Shown here: positions 43,690 through 55,864 of the stretch, piece by piece
How positions within the stretch are numbered: the stretch's first letter is position 1
How the letters are laid out: each line of letters starts with the position of its first letter
From: Incurvaria masculella
Taxonomy: Eukaryota; Arthropoda; Insecta; Lepidoptera; Incurvariidae
Assembly (NCBI GenBank): GCA_946894095.1
Contig: OX335642.1
Span: 16,813,021 to 16,877,020 of the forward strand
Length of the DNA: 64,000 nucleotides
Direction of reading: 5' to 3'
Notes under the pieces: model-generated
What the model saw: the letters and a program-made list of their open reading frames with translations, nothing else
What the model was told of the DNA's origin: nothing
Database searches by the model: none
Program-made: the position numbers and the translations under genes

Positions 43690-45130
43690 AACTGAGACTA
43701 CCGGCTCTGTGTCTTACCTCCTTACGGTACACACAATAATATTTTGAATCGATTACAGATTATTAAAAATAAATATTGGTGATTTGCGAAGCTTTTTTCT
43801 ATTATTCGTTATGAATCCTTATTTAGATACATTTGTCCCTTACCTTTTGCGTTCAACATAAGATTTATTGTTTCTTTTACGCTACTATATCATTCAAAAT
43901 ATTAGTTTAAAAGATATCAAGTTAGGGATGAATCACTAATCGCTCATATTTAGGCATTTGCTACCATTTATCCGATTTAATTGCACCGAAGTATGGCCCT
44001 ATTTTTATTGGCTCTTTATGCCCATATTTTTTCTGGTTGCTCGCTTTTCTTCGCCATCTTTCCAGTCATATGCAACGATTTTTAGCCCTTTTCAAATGAA
44101 TTCAAAAGGATTTTTTCCGTTTATTTGGTTCGGATTGCCGCCAAAATCCCGACACACAGTCCCTACAATCCCAATGAAAATGTAATATATCCTCTTTTTT
44201 TTTCATGTTTTTTCACCCGGAAAGTCAAGGGCTTTTGCTGCACAGACACGCTTGGCCTAAGATTAAATTTTTCATCTACGGACGTTAAGAATCAAACGTG
44301 AACACTGGTAAGAGAAAGAATTCGTAATCCTTTTTACTGTATCGTTAGCCTTAATATAACATAATGAGATTTCTACCTATTACGGTTCATGAGCTGCAGC
44401 CCTGTGGCAGACGGATGGACCGACGGACGGACATCGGTGGCTTAGTAATAGGGTTACGTTTGGCATACTTTGGGTAAATTACTTGGCTGTATGGTTCAAA
44501 AGATTTTGCCTGTCTAACCGGAAAAACATAACAAAAAAAAAACAAAGTGTCAAGCACAGTTATGTCAAAAACAATAAATGATCTCTGGTCTCAAGTTAAA
44601 GTTCGTATTACTGCTGTGCTTGAAGCTCATTATATTTTGGTTTGGAAGCTATTAGATCGTGAATATAGCTCGAAAACTCTTTCAACACTGAAGATTTCAA
44701 TTTCTCCAGTCCTCGCATGTCAGCCAACAACAAATAACTGTAAGTTGTTTTTCTCATTAGAATCCAATGGGAACAAGTTTGTTTTTTATTTGCATAATTT
44801 ATTCTAATTTGCGGTCTAAATGAGATGGGTTCTCATCTAGGAGGGTACAATTCGCAGTTCATCCGAAAATCCTTGTGATACTTAAGCATTGAAATATTTC
44901 AAGGTGATTATTGTCTGTCTTACCCTGAACACCCACTTTACTTGCAGTCCGGTCGCCGACAGAATGTATTTTTGACGTCTGTCAGTTGATTATGACTAGT
45001 GATGGACAATATGTAAGTAATACTAATATTATATCACTAATATCTAATATACTTAAAGTAACACTAATATTTTTAAGACAAATCAATCATAGTATCGCAT
45101 ATCGCACTTTTTTTTATTTTATTTTTTATG
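43690..45130. other. No gene recognised; one (CCGT)n element fragment
   Basis: AT-rich. A (CCGT)n-type fragment lies at 44367-44462 (CTACCTATTACGGTTCATGA, GGACCGACGGACGG). The short frames seen have no family signature. Confidence 0.4.
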
Positions 45131-45135
45131 CGACC

Positions 45136-45522
45136 TGACATGGATGGTTAATACCACACAACTACCGTTATGATATTAGCCCAATACACCTCATTGCCGA
45201 AGGAATTTGGTGCCATGCCAGGACCTTCCCTTTATGAGCACGGCTTCATTAAACTGGATGGAAAACACGGACAATTTTTCATTGCCGCTTCGACCATCTT
45301 TTCGTCCAATGCGATGGTAGCAACCCGGGCGGGCATAAACCCTACCACCTAGTAGGGGAAGGGGGCCTACAGTTTTACATGGATTCCGAACCATGGAGCA
45401 GCTCGCATTCGTAATGAAATGCACTTGTCGAACTCGGAAAGAGAAACACAGTGGTGCATGTCGGTATTGAACCCAGGTCTCTGGTACGCTAGGCCAGTCC
45501 CCGTGCCACTAGGCTACAGCTT
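45136..45522 (-). mobile_element. SINE family A, full length, tRNA-headed
   Basis: The minus-strand head TAGCCTAGTGGCACGG matches the Pol III A-box pattern TRGCNNAGYNGG, and GGGTTCAATACC is a B box. A complete body ends CATGGATGGTTAATACC (plus strand). Confidence 0.85.
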
Positions 45523-45564
45523 GCAGCTGCAGCCTAGTGGCGTAACCTGCAGCTTTCTAATATT

Positions 45565-45735
45565 ACTAGCTGCGGTACCCAGCTCCGCTCGGGTTAATGT
45601 AGTTTTGGACTGATATCGGGCTGAATTATTTCCTGGATAAAAAGTAGCCCACAGGGCTGGTCCGAAAGGCTCGTCCAGGACAATGTATCCATTTACCAAA
45701 TTTAATTAAGATCGTTTGAGTTGATATGGCATGAT
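45565..45735 (-). mobile_element. Helitron-like 3' end fragment
   Basis: ACTAGCTGCGGTACCCAGCT is the reversed CTAGT terminus, followed by TCGGGCTGAATTATTTCCTG, also seen at 25.78 and 49.0 kb. Confidence 0.55.
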
Positions 45736-45739
45736 ATGG

Positions 45740-47320
45740 CTTCGTAAACATTTGCGCAATAAAAAAAAACATGTGCCTACAAAACCTTTCTGCACTGGCA
45801 ACTGCAGTCCTAGTAAGTAAGTAATGAAGGGGACCCTCAGCCAGCCTCAGCATGGGAACCTATCCCGAACCTGACTGCTCCCAGAGATGCTGTACATTGA
45901 TAAAATACGCATATAAATCGAGTGAGTGGTTCGCAAGTTATAATAATTTAACACAACACTGCTCACCCCTCTGGTAATGAAGCGTTATATTATGGAGCCT
46001 ATAAGTGTTGAGTAGAGTCAGGCTAGACTTAGATACGCACTGCATGAAAATCGGGTAATTGGTTCTCAAGTAATAAGCATTTTATCCCACTGGCCGCACC
46101 TCTGGCGATTTAGCATGATGCCAAGTAGTCCTAAAGTTGTGGGAAATACCATGCCAACCTTCGGTACAGTTAGCATCGAAAATTGGATAAGTGGTAGCAA
46201 ATGCCTAAATAGAAGGGGTTTGATGATCCCTAGCTTGATCAATCTTTTAAACTATTATTCAAAGAAAAGAAAAAACTATCCAATATGAAATGTAAAAGGC
46301 ATATATATCTGAATAAGGTTAAATAATGAATTGTAGAAAAAAGCTTCTAAATGAACAAATGAATAAAAAAAATAACTTACATAACAATACATTAAAAAAA
46401 AACAATAAATTGACCCCCCTCCTCGTAAGCAGAACTAAGTTATATTTATCCTATCCTGTGTCCCGTATAGTTAAATGTACATGTACTAAGTTTCATTTAA
46501 TTCGAAAGATCGGTTTAAGAGTTATGGAGGAACATATATACATGCATACATACACGATAGTTTTTTAGAAAACAAACAAACTTACTCCATGAACACCCCT
46601 TATAGATTTAATATTAGTATAGATTAACTTAATTAATACATTCTATCAGAAACAAATTAGAACGGAAAACGTGTAACACAAAACATTACAATTGCTCTAG
46701 TATTTTTTGCAAATCACTACAAAAATAATATTATATGTTTATTGCACTAAAAAAAAGGGCAAAAGGTATTAATGCAAGGCATTCTCTACCAGTCTAATTT
46801 TGAGTACTGTGAGCAGTTGTGCGAGTATGGGTTCTGAAGAAAATTATTTACTCTATTTATTCAAACATAATTCCTACAAAATAAATATTATACTTAACTA
46901 TAAATATATACAGATAAAAAACCCCAGTGCAGTTCTAAATCAGTTTGAAATCATAGTAATGCTTACCTTTGTGATTATTTTCTTACCGAATGTTATTCAC
47001 ATAAATTAGTATCCTATACGATGTTACCCAAAGACAACATTTTCAAAGAGTTATTTTGGTTTAGTTATTTTAGATGTCCTACCAGGGCCGCCTTAGTTTG
47101 TTAACAATTATTTTGCTATTCTCCTACACTGACAGAAATAAAAAATTCAGTCTCTCGGCGGCCGGACTGTAGTAGCTAAAGCCCGCAAGCTCATCTTCGT
47201 ATCATGAAGTCCACTTTACATTACAGATTAAAATTCATCCAATACCTTACCTTCCATGTCCTACATGTCGAACTGCTCATGTGTCCAACGCCGGTGAGCC
47301 GGATACCCTGTCGTATGGAG
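45740..47320. other. No gene recognised
   Basis: AT-rich, with a SINE-like scrap near 45805-45890 and a Helitron-like end near 46585-46620. Short frames show no family match. Confidence 0.4.
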
Positions 47321-47707
47321 CAGCTCGTAGCCTAGTGACGTGGGGACTTGCCTAGCATACCAGAGATCTGGGTTCAAATCCTCGCCCCGTTTATGCACGC
47401 GCCGAATTCGCACGTCACGAATGCGAGCTGCTCCAAGGTTTGGAATCCAAGTAAAACTGTAGGGCCCCTTCCCTTCTTAGGTGATAGGGTTGAAGCCCGC
47501 CAGAGTTGGTACCATCGCATTGGATGAAAATATGGTCAAAGTGACGATGTAAAAAATTGTCTTTGTTTTTCATCCAGTTAATGTAGCCGTGCTCATAAAG
47601 GGAAGGTCCTGGCATGGCATCTAATTCCTTCGGGAATGTGGTGAATTGGGATAATATCATAACTGTAGTTTCTGAGGTATATACATGTCAGGTTGCATAA
47701 AAAAACA
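47321..47707 (+). mobile_element. SINE family A, full length, tRNA-headed
   Basis: Head GTAGCCTAGTGACGTGGGG (A-box-like) and CTGGGTTCAAATCCTCGCC (perfect B box GGTTCAAATCC). The body includes GGTACCATCGCATTGGATGA, and the end GGTTGCATAAAAAAAC forms the A-tail. Confidence 0.85.
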
Positions 47708-47831
47708 TAATTTTTAGGTAACTGTTCAGTATTTGTTTTTTTTAGATTACCCTTTACAGTCAAGAAGTAAGATAGACAGAAGAAAATAACATTACAGGTG
47801 TTTATAACCGTGAATGCAAAAGAACATGCAA

Positions 47832-48052
47832 AACCGGCGAAGTGCTAGTCGGACTCGCACACGAAGGGTTCCGTACCATCGTACAAGATTTTTTTAATTT
47901 TTATTATATTTTTATTTTACCTATTTGTTGTTATAGCGGAAAACTTCAGGCAGCAGAAAATTTCAGCTGCCTACCTATTACGGTTCAGGAAATACAGCCC
48001 TGTGACAGACGGGTAGTTTTCACCCTTTGGGTATGGAACCCTAAAAATTATG
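47832..48052. repeat. (CCGT)n interspersed element, copy 6
   Basis: AACCGGCGAAGTGCTAGTCG, GAAGGGTTCCGTACCATCG and TGGGTATGGAACCCTAAAAA; the CCGT core is nearly lost. Confidence 0.75.
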
Positions 48053-48122
48053 CTTAAAGCCATGCTTATGCCATATGATATGGCAACTATGGCTCTAAAT
48101 AAAAACCTAAAGCCGGTTTATT

Positions 48123-48350
48123 GTCGGCCTTTGGTAGCCCAGTTGCGCGGCGCCTTGCCATTCGATAATCAAGATGAAGCAATGACCATTTTTGACAGTT
48201 GAGGCTGGCCTTGGTTTGTCTTTCGCCAAAACTGTAGGTACCATTCCTTACTTACTAGGTGGTATGGTTAATCCCGCCCATTCGTACCATTGCATTGAAT
48301 GATGGTTCAAGCGGCAAATGGTGTTTTCCATTCAGTTTAATGTAGCAACA
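48123..48350 (+). mobile_element. SINE family A, 5S-like-head lineage, diverged
   Basis: TTTGGTAGCCCAGTTGCGCG head, TTGAGGCTGGCCTTGG junction and the body to CAGTTTAATGTAGC; the 5S-like core is partly deleted. Confidence 0.65.
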
Positions 48351-48927
48351 TATTATATAAGAGTAATTATACAAAAGAGGCGATACAACATGCCAAATTA
48401 TATTTAAAGTTGTTCAAGGATGATATATATATAGAAGGATATATAATGCTCCGAAGGTATGGATTAGCTAACATGCTAATTACCCTAGCTTGTCTCTCTA
48501 CACAGCCCAAATTAACCAATGCAAAGACCACAAAGGTTGTTTGCAACATTTCTATCATCATGGGCACGCACATGGCTCTATGGAAACGTGGATTGTATCA
48601 ATTTGTCGCTTCTCACTCGCCAGCCGCCGCGTTCGCTCCGTCGACTCGAGCTGATTGTCTTAATTGATTGTTGGGAGACGCTTCCGTTCATGAATAGTTC
48701 TTTTTTATAACCTGCAGTGATATCGCGTGTTGACGTAGTATATTCACATAGGGAGGTGTTTCTTAAGGTAAAATATACACATCCTATTTTGAGAGTAGGT
48801 ATTTGGGTGTGTTTTAACTTCGCCATCCTCTTCCATTTTTTAGAAGTCATGGCTGATGTGTCAGGGACAGGAAAATAGAGAATGGTTTCTTTTGCTCATG
48901 TTAGCTATAATCCATACTCCATACTTC

Positions 48928-49054
48928 TATACTAATATTATAAATTTCTTCAGGAAGTTTTTAATTCCTTTACTTCCAGGATATAATTCAGCCCGACATC
49001 AATCCAAAATTACATTAAACCAAGTGGAGCCGGGTACCCCAGCTACTATTATAT
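48928..49054 (+). mobile_element. Short Helitron-like element
   Basis: Starts TCTATACTAATATTATAAAT and ends GGAGCCGGGTACCCCAGCTA, the paired ends of the local Helitron family. Confidence 0.55.
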
Positions 49055-49461
49055 AATATATTCACCTAGAAGAAACAACCGAAACGAATGTTTTAGTTTT
49101 TAAGTATTATCAATGAAAAATGTGTGCTTGTTGGTCTCTCGTTTGTTTACGCTGCAAGAATGTTTTTGCCTAGGGTTTATGGGCCAAAGAGTGACACTTA
49201 TCCCGGAAAAACAATATTTCCGATATCGTCCCGAACGGAGTCGGGTACGTTTGTAGAGCTAGTTACATATACAAGGTCTCGGCTCCACTCGTGTCAGTGT
49301 CGTTCTGGACATACATCCAAGCGAAGCCTGGAAATATGTGGTTACAACACAGGCATTTTCACTAAAGTTTATTAAGTTAATAATAAGATTATTTATTTAG
49401 GAACGCCTACAGGACAAATAATAATGAATCGTACAATAAATCTAAACACAGAAAAATCACG

Positions 49462-49668
49462 ATTTTTATTCCTTTAATTTTCATTATATTTTTATTTTGC
49501 CTCTTTGTTGTTATAGCGGCAAAATAAATACACACTCTGTGAAAATTTCAGCTGCCTATCTAATGCGGTTCATGAGATACAGCCCTGTGGCAGACGGACG
49601 GACGGACGGACATCGGAGGCTTAGTAATAGGGTTCCGTTGGCACCCCTTGGGTACGGAACCCTAAAAA
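49462..49668. repeat. (CCGT)n interspersed element, copy 7
   Basis: TTGTTGTTATAGCGGCAAAA, CTAATGCGGTTCATGAGATA and TACGGAACCCTAAAAATC; a few GGAC units. Confidence 0.75.
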
Positions 49669-49714
49669 TCACTTTTTATTGCACCGGCTAAGGTGCTCAA
49701 GCAATATTTCCTCC

Positions 49715-50820
49715 AAAGAACCCCGCACAAATCGTATGGGAATTGGCTCCCGGTCAAATTGGCTGAAATTTGGATATGTTGTTCGTTTCGGCATCCTGAA
49801 CAAAAGTCTCAATGGGCACAAAGCCCAATTTTGCTTATTTTGGCCGCTACGGGGCTCCAAAGCTCCACGGGTTGACCATTATTTACTACTCAAAACGGCG
49901 ATCTCCTGGCAGTTTAGTATTTGCTACGCTGAGGAAAAAGTACCCTCTCATGTTTTTGGGGGGGCTAAATTCAAATCCAATGTCAATATGACAATATTGA
50001 CAGTTGACAGCTGTCAATTAGTTGTCAACTAGCTGTCAAACAGCGAGAAATAAACAAAATCGATAAAATCCACATGTGAATGTAGGTTTTTGAGGTTGCT
50101 GAGTTCAAAACTGATGGCCAAAAGACAATAATGACAGTTGACAGCTGTCAACTAACTGTCAAACAGCATTTTACAACCAAAATGGATGCAACCCACATGT
50201 CAATATACGTTTTTGAGCTTTCTGAGTTCAAAACTGATGTCCAAAAGATGATATAGACAGTTGACAGTTGTCAACTAACTGTCAAACAGCATTTGACAGC
50301 TAAAGTGGATGAAACCCATATGTAAATATATGTTTTTGAGCTTGCTGAGTCGAAAACTGGTGGCCAAAAGACGATATTGACAGTTGACAGCTGTCAACTG
50401 TCATTATTGTCTTTTGGCCATCAGTTTTGAACTCAGCAACCTCAAAAACCTACATTCACATGTGGATTTTATCGATTTTGTTTATTTCTCGCTGTTTGAC
50501 AGCTAGTTGACAACTAATTGACAGCTGTCAACTGTCAATATTGTCATATTGACATTGGATTTGAATTTAGCCCCCCCAAAAACATGAGAGGGTACTTTTT
50601 CCTCAGCGTAGCAAATACTAAACTGCCAGGAGATCGCCGTTTTGAGTAGTAAATAATGGTCAACCCGTGGAGCTTTGGAGCCCCGTAGCGGCCAAAATAA
50701 GCAAAATTGGGCTTTGTGCCCATTGAGACTTTTGTTCAGGATGCCGAAACGAACAACATATCCAAATTTCAGCCAATTTGACCGGGAGCCAATTCCCATA
50801 CGATTTGTGCGGGGTTCTTT
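49715..50820. mobile_element. 1.1-kb foldback element with near-identical 439-bp arms
   Basis: AAAGAACCCCGCACAAATCG at the left end and CGATTTGTGCGGGGTTCTTT at the right end. Arms 49715-50153 and 50382-50820 match essentially base for base, including a seven-G run. The 228-bp centre holds about 123-bp tandem units, each with TTGACAGCTGTCAA-type palindromes. The mirrored open frames in the arms have no family signature and reflect the duplication. Confidence 0.85.
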
Positions 50821-52040
50821 ATAATCTATAGTAGTCAATAATACATACAATATTATGTAAAAAAAGTATTAAGTATTAAGTAAATTAAGTATTAACATGC
50901 AAATGTATTACAATTTTTTCTTGTTGCCACTGGAGTAGTGCATCGCTTCAAGGTTTCTTGCGGTGAGGCTTGGTTCGGGTCACCTCTTTCCCTGAAATAG
51001 AGAGATGCGACGCCTGGACCTGGCGTGATTATCCTGAATGGGTGCTGTTTGTGAGGACTAGCCTGCTCTAATTGGCAACATGATAGATGGCGGGCATAGT
51101 TTTTGCAAAATAAACTAATATTTGTCATGAACCGTTGCATATGGCAGAAATGTTTGTTTTTGAGAATTCGCATTACAACTTTATTGATAAATACTTACTC
51201 TTAGCCTGGTTTTCACCAATTGCTGATTTATTTTAATTAACACTTAAAGGGCATTTATTACTAAAGTCCTGAATTTCTTGTACTGGTATTGATGACAAGA
51301 TCAAAAGAAAGGCTCTTTATTGTGAGGATTAAGCAATGAAGTAATATGATGTATTTACACAAACGGGCACCCACAACTCATAACTGTAAACTTATACTAA
51401 GTCGACGAAAAAAATTCTGGCGAAGTTTCTTGGCGGTTTTTTTCACTCTGATTGTTGAACTCGCTTATGATAAAATATTTCAAATCTGAGTGCATTGCAT
51501 TGCCTATGGATAATCACTAAAGAATGACTCGTGACGGGGTAATGTCACAACCCATATTATTAACATGTAAAAAAAACTATTCAGTGTAACAAAATACCCA
51601 CACATATTCACACATTCTTCCTCAGATGCGGTGATTATATGCGGAATTCGGGAGTGCCATATTTAACCGGCTCCAATTGTCTAAACAAATATTATAAATA
51701 GTAGAACAAGGCTGCTCGCTCCAGACGGACAGACGCTTGTTTACGTTAGCGATGACAGCTCCCACCCTCACCTACACTGAAAACTTTAAACATCTAAATT
51801 ACCTTAAACATTTTGATTACGTAATCTTTATTTATTTTATACACTAACTAATAGAGGTGGGCTAAAATAATAGAGCATCAGCTCTATTGTTTTCCTTACA
51901 ATTAAAGGTATAAAAATAATAATTAGTGTGTATCAAAAGTAAATTAGAACTGACCTATGTAAGTTGTGTTGGCCGGTATCGAGGTAATTTTTGGTTTGGT
52001 CATTCTCCTACCTTCCATTTTCTTTGACCTGCAGATTTTT
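50821..52040. other. No gene recognised
   Basis: AT-rich. A short segment near 51245-51530 (ATTTATTACTAAAGTCCTGA) resembles 56375-56470, suggesting a low-copy repeat. Confidence 0.4.
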
Positions 52041-52330
52041 TTATGTAACTGGACATGGATGGCTAATACCGAACTGACCGTCAGATATTAACCTAACACA
52101 CTACATGGGAACTAGGTGCCATGCCAGGACCTTCCTTATATTGCTCGGCTACTTTGAACTGGATGGAAAACACGGACACATTTCATTGCCACTCCGACAA
52201 TCGGTCATTCAACGCGATGTTACCAACCCGGACGGGATTAACCCTACAACCTAGTAAGTAAGGAAGGGGACCTACAGTTTTACGTGGAATCCGGACCACG
52301 GCCGCCTCAATGGTTGAAAATGGTCACCCA
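52041..52330 (-). mobile_element. SINE family A, head-truncated
   Basis: ATGTAACTGGACATGGATGG tail, full body, and a stub of the 5S-like head (GGTCACCCAAAGG). Confidence 0.75.
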
Positions 52331-53425
52331 AAGGAGATTTACCAAATTAGTATGGAGCCATGAGCTATTAGGTTAACGAAACAAATACTAGTGTGTTGCC
52401 TTGACTATAACATACACTAATGTTATGGCTTGTTATGGTTATGTACTGTGAGGCATGGGAGAACGAATATATTTAGAGATAATACTAGAGTGAATTTAGA
52501 CGCACCTAAAGCAATTGACCATTCGAAATGCCTTTATCAATCCCCATTTAAAAAAAAAGGATTTTTTGTGTTTATTCATTGACAAAATTATGTATCGATT
52601 ACCAGAGGTTTGGTTTAATTTACCTGAGTGGGTAAATTTTGGCCAATGTCCTTTAACTGTGTAATCGTACAATTTCTTTGATGTGATAAAACTAAAAATT
52701 AACTATTAATGGATTTTTTCCTATACCTGTGCTGTGATATGGATTCTAGGTCAGTGGCCCTATTGGTTTTGATTTAATTTAATAAGCCCCAAATAAACAT
52801 CTAGACAAAAAAAAAACCTTTATATTCATTTCAACTCAATATATCCGCTCGTTCCTTAAAAAAGGAGGGATCACAGATCCGGGCAAATTCTGCCGTGTGG
52901 TGACCCTAATCTATCCACCATGCCCGTTGTTCCCGGATTCGCGATGTTTTCACTATTCTAATTATAGCTTCAGTTCTGAGGAGTTCACTTTGTTATCTCA
53001 GATCTCGACTCCGCGGCGCGTCCGACATGCCGCGGGAAGCTTTCAGGTGGCATTAAGGCGGAAAAAGGAATCGAAACATAAAAAAAGTTGATTTAAAAAA
53101 TATCGTTGATTTTGTCATAAATACAAACAATATGGAAAAAAGATATGTCATACTCTGATCATAAAATTACACAATTTATGTATTTTTTTAACTATTTCAA
53201 AAAAGTGTTAGAAAAATCCAAACATACTATTGCCGCTTTTTTTTTTATTACATGTTTCTACATATGTATGCATAAACGGTTTTTACCAAGCAACTCTGCC
53301 TCTTATTTATTATGACAACTTCCTGAGTTTTGTTTCTACCTGAAGGACGGGCCATCAACATTATAAAATTACTCTCCCTTGATATTAATGTGTTGATATA
53401 ATAATATCTAAAACAAGTATATATA
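52331..53425. other. No gene recognised
   Basis: AT-rich flank with one GC-richer patch at 52870-53070 of unknown origin. Confidence 0.4.
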
Positions 53426-53427
53426 TA

Positions 53428-53852
53428 CAGGGTGTCCCAAAAGTCATGGTCCAAACGAACTGGGGTGATAGAGGAGCTTATTTGCTATCATAATCACCAG
53501 GGATGTAGTTACCGCATTCTTAGTAGTTTAGAAGTTAGAGCACTTTTTACTGATTTATTAATATAAGCTCCAATTCAAAGAAAAAAATATTTAAAAAATA
53601 CAACATTGTGTATATCTATTTTTTGTTTTCTGTGCTGTCCTAAATAGTGATGTGTCTTTTTATTAAAAAAAATTCCACTAAGATAGCTTTCATATTGTTC
53701 TTGTAGCAAATACATTTTAAACAACCAATATTAAATCCATAAAAAATATCTGAATTTCGAATGAAGATTATAAAAAAAAATGTTCTACCGAAAAGTGAAC
53801 CGATGCTGAAAAACTTCTGCTATTTATGCCGATTCTAACAAGGTATAATTTG
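53428..53852 (+). repeat. Mariner left terminal inverted repeat (about 425 bp)
   Basis: The outer 180 bp match the right arm except for one A-run indel; the inner 240 bp differ by about a tenth, by eye. Confidence 0.85.
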
Positions 53853-53956
53853 TTAATAATTCTCTGACACATGGACAGTAATTGAAGTAAATTACCTTCA
53901 AAAGAAAAAAAATAAAAAAATGCGGGTTCAGTGTGATCAGTTAATTTCATTATTTT

Positions 53957-55024
53957 TTACAGTAAATGCTCAAAATGCCGGCCACCAGCCCTGATACACA
54001 AACGGCATCGCCTTAAAAAGTTTCTTTTTAATAGTCTCATGCCTCGATGATTGTTCCGAACTATCTCTGCGGCAGCTTGTAGCTTGTCCCGAAGCTGATG
54101 TATGTTTGCGTTTTCCTTACTGTAGGCAATTTCTTTGTAGTATCCCCAAACATAGAAGTCGAGTGGGTTAAGGTCTGGTGAGCGCGCTGGCCAGTGGATT
54201 GTCCCCCCTCTCCCTATCCACCGATTTGGGTATGCATTGTTAAGGTGGTCTTGAACGATGCGTGTGTAATGCGCTGGTGCCCCGTCGTGCTGCAACCACA
54301 TTCTCTTCTGTTGCTCAGGCAGGATATCTTGCAGAAGTTCACCCAGGTCTCGCTGCAAGAACTGCAGGTACCGTCGACCATTGAGCCTCGGCGGTAGCTC
54401 AAACGGCCCAATGAGCCTTCCACCTAGTATGCCTGCCCAGAGGTTTACTCCGAAGTGGTGTTGGAAGCGGTCGTTTCTTATTATTCTTGGATTTACTACT
54501 GCCCAAGAGTGAAGATTGTGAATATTGAAGATCCCAAGCCGTTTAAATGTTGATTCATCGCTCCACAAAATGTTGTCGAAGAACTGTGCATCCTCTCGCG
54601 ACTTCCGAAGCATTTCTCTGCAAAACGCCACCCTATGAGCGTAGTCAGCGGGCAGGAGGGCTTGCACACGTTGCACGTGGTAGGGATGTAGACGGTTCCT
54701 TCTCAACATCCGTTGTACTGTAGACTTTGGAACGCCACTACGTCGTGAGATGGTTCGTATGCTTATAGTCGGGTCCTCCCGAACCATGGCAAGCACTGCT
54801 TCTTCCCCGTCGACCACAGGTCGTCCTTCTCGGCGTGGAGCACCAGGTATTTCGCCTTGCATGTAAGCGTTATGCACACGTATGAACACTCGGTGATCGG
54901 GGTAACGTTGGCGATTCGGAAATCGATTTTGGTATTCTCTTGCAGCACGTCGAGCGTTGCCATCACAGAACCCATAAATGAAATGCATTTCTGCATATTC
55001 ACGCGGCGTATACTGATGTGGCAT
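53957..55024 (-). CDS. Mariner-type transposase, DD41D, intact frame
   Basis: 355 residues from the ATG at 55024; an in-frame upstream ATG at 55126 would add 34 residues with no family-like sequence, so the shorter start is preferred. Residues about 1-120 form paired helix-turn-helix domains (YTPREYAEMHFIYGFCDGN; SIRTISRRSGVPKSTVQRML). The DDE/D catalytic core shows Asp156 (NILWSDEST), Asp247 (WLQHDGAPAH) and Asp289 (RSPDLNPLDFYVWG). Forty-one residues separate the last two Asp, the spacing that defines DD41D. The enzyme cuts at the TIRs and inserts at TA. No stop or frameshift is seen, so activity is possible but untested. Confidence 0.9.
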   Translation of the reverse strand: MPHQYTPREYAEMHFIYGFCDGNARRAAREYQNRFPNRQRYPDHRVFIRVHNAYMQGEIPGAPRREGRPVVDGEEAVLAMVREDPTISIRTISRRSGVPKSTVQRMLRRNRLHPYHVQRVQALLPADYAHRVAFCREMLRKSREDAQFFDNILWSDESTFKRLGIFNIHNLHSWAVVNPRIIRNDRFQHHFGVNLWAGILGGRLIGPFELPPRLNGRRYLQFLQRDLGELLQDILPEQQKRMWLQHDGAPAHYTRIVQDHLNNAYPNRWIGRGGTIHWPARSPDLNPLDFYVWGYYKEIAYSKENANIHQLRDKLQAAAEIVRNNHRGMRLLKRNFLRRCRLCIRAGGRHFEHLL

Positions 55025-55437
55025 CTTCAGAGCAGCAACTAAAGTCTCCAAACCACGAGCAAAAACGGAGTCCAAATAATAAACACAGGTCTTAACACTG
55101 GTCACTGATGAAGTCAATAAACACAAGGCAAGTCGTGGGATATTTAAACGAGAACGAGAATATGTGTGCGTAGTTACAAGCAGTTAGCGAGTCACTGAGC
55201 TGGGCGCTAGGTAGGAGCAGCTCAAAGAGATAAGGGAGGTAAGGTAAGGGGAAGGGGGGAGGATTAGTGGGAAACGGAACCAGACGAGATTTCCAGTTAT
55301 TTCTATTGTTTTAAGTTATTTCTACCGGCCGCATCACATGCAGATTATCCTGTTCTCAAAACAGCGCGGTCACGTCAATAGCTAGTGTTCCAGTAATTAC
55401 CATTAAAAATCCAATCGCATTAAAGGTTGACTGATGA

Positions 55438-55862
55438 TTTATACCTTGTTAGAATGGGCATGAATGGCAGAAGTTTTTTCAACATCGGTTCACTTTTCGG
55501 TAGAACATTTTTTTTTGATAATCTTCATTCGAAGTTCAGATATTTTTTATGGATTTAATATTGGTTTTCTAAAATGTATTTGCTACAAGAACATTATGAA
55601 AGCTAACTTAGTGGAAACATTTTTAATAAAAAGACACATCACTACTTAACACATCACAGAAATAAAATAATACATAAACACAATGTTGTATTTTTTAAAT
55701 ATTTTTTTTCTTTGAATTGGAGCTTATATTAATAAATCAGTAAAAAGTGCTCTAACTTCTAAACTACTAAGAATGCGGTAACTACATCCCTGGTGATTAT
55801 GATAGCAAATAAGCTCCTCTATCACCCCAGTTCGTTTGGACCATGACTTTTGGGACACCCTG
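55438..55862 (-). repeat. Mariner right terminal inverted repeat (about 425 bp)
   Basis: Mirror of the left arm from TATACCTTGTTAGAATGGGC to the CACCCTG end. Confidence 0.85.
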
Positions 55863-55864
55863 TA

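Larger units (their letters stand above)
53428..55862 (-). mobile_element. DD41D (rosa-like) Tc1/mariner-superfamily transposon, apparently complete
   Basis: Ends CAGGGTGTCCCAAAAGTCAT and ATGACTTTTGGGACACCCTG, flanked on both sides by TA (53426-53427 and 55863-55864). About 425-bp inverted repeats surround one intact transposase frame. Length 2435 bp. Confidence 0.88.

Noticed and set aside
47321..47400. tRNA gene
   Set aside because: A and B boxes are good, but no cloverleaf closes and the sequence runs directly into the SINE body.
49679..50850. Two identical 100-plus-codon frames facing each other as a duplicated gene
   Set aside because: They are mirrored because the arms of the foldback element are identical; no domain, and the reading is interrupted by the element ends.
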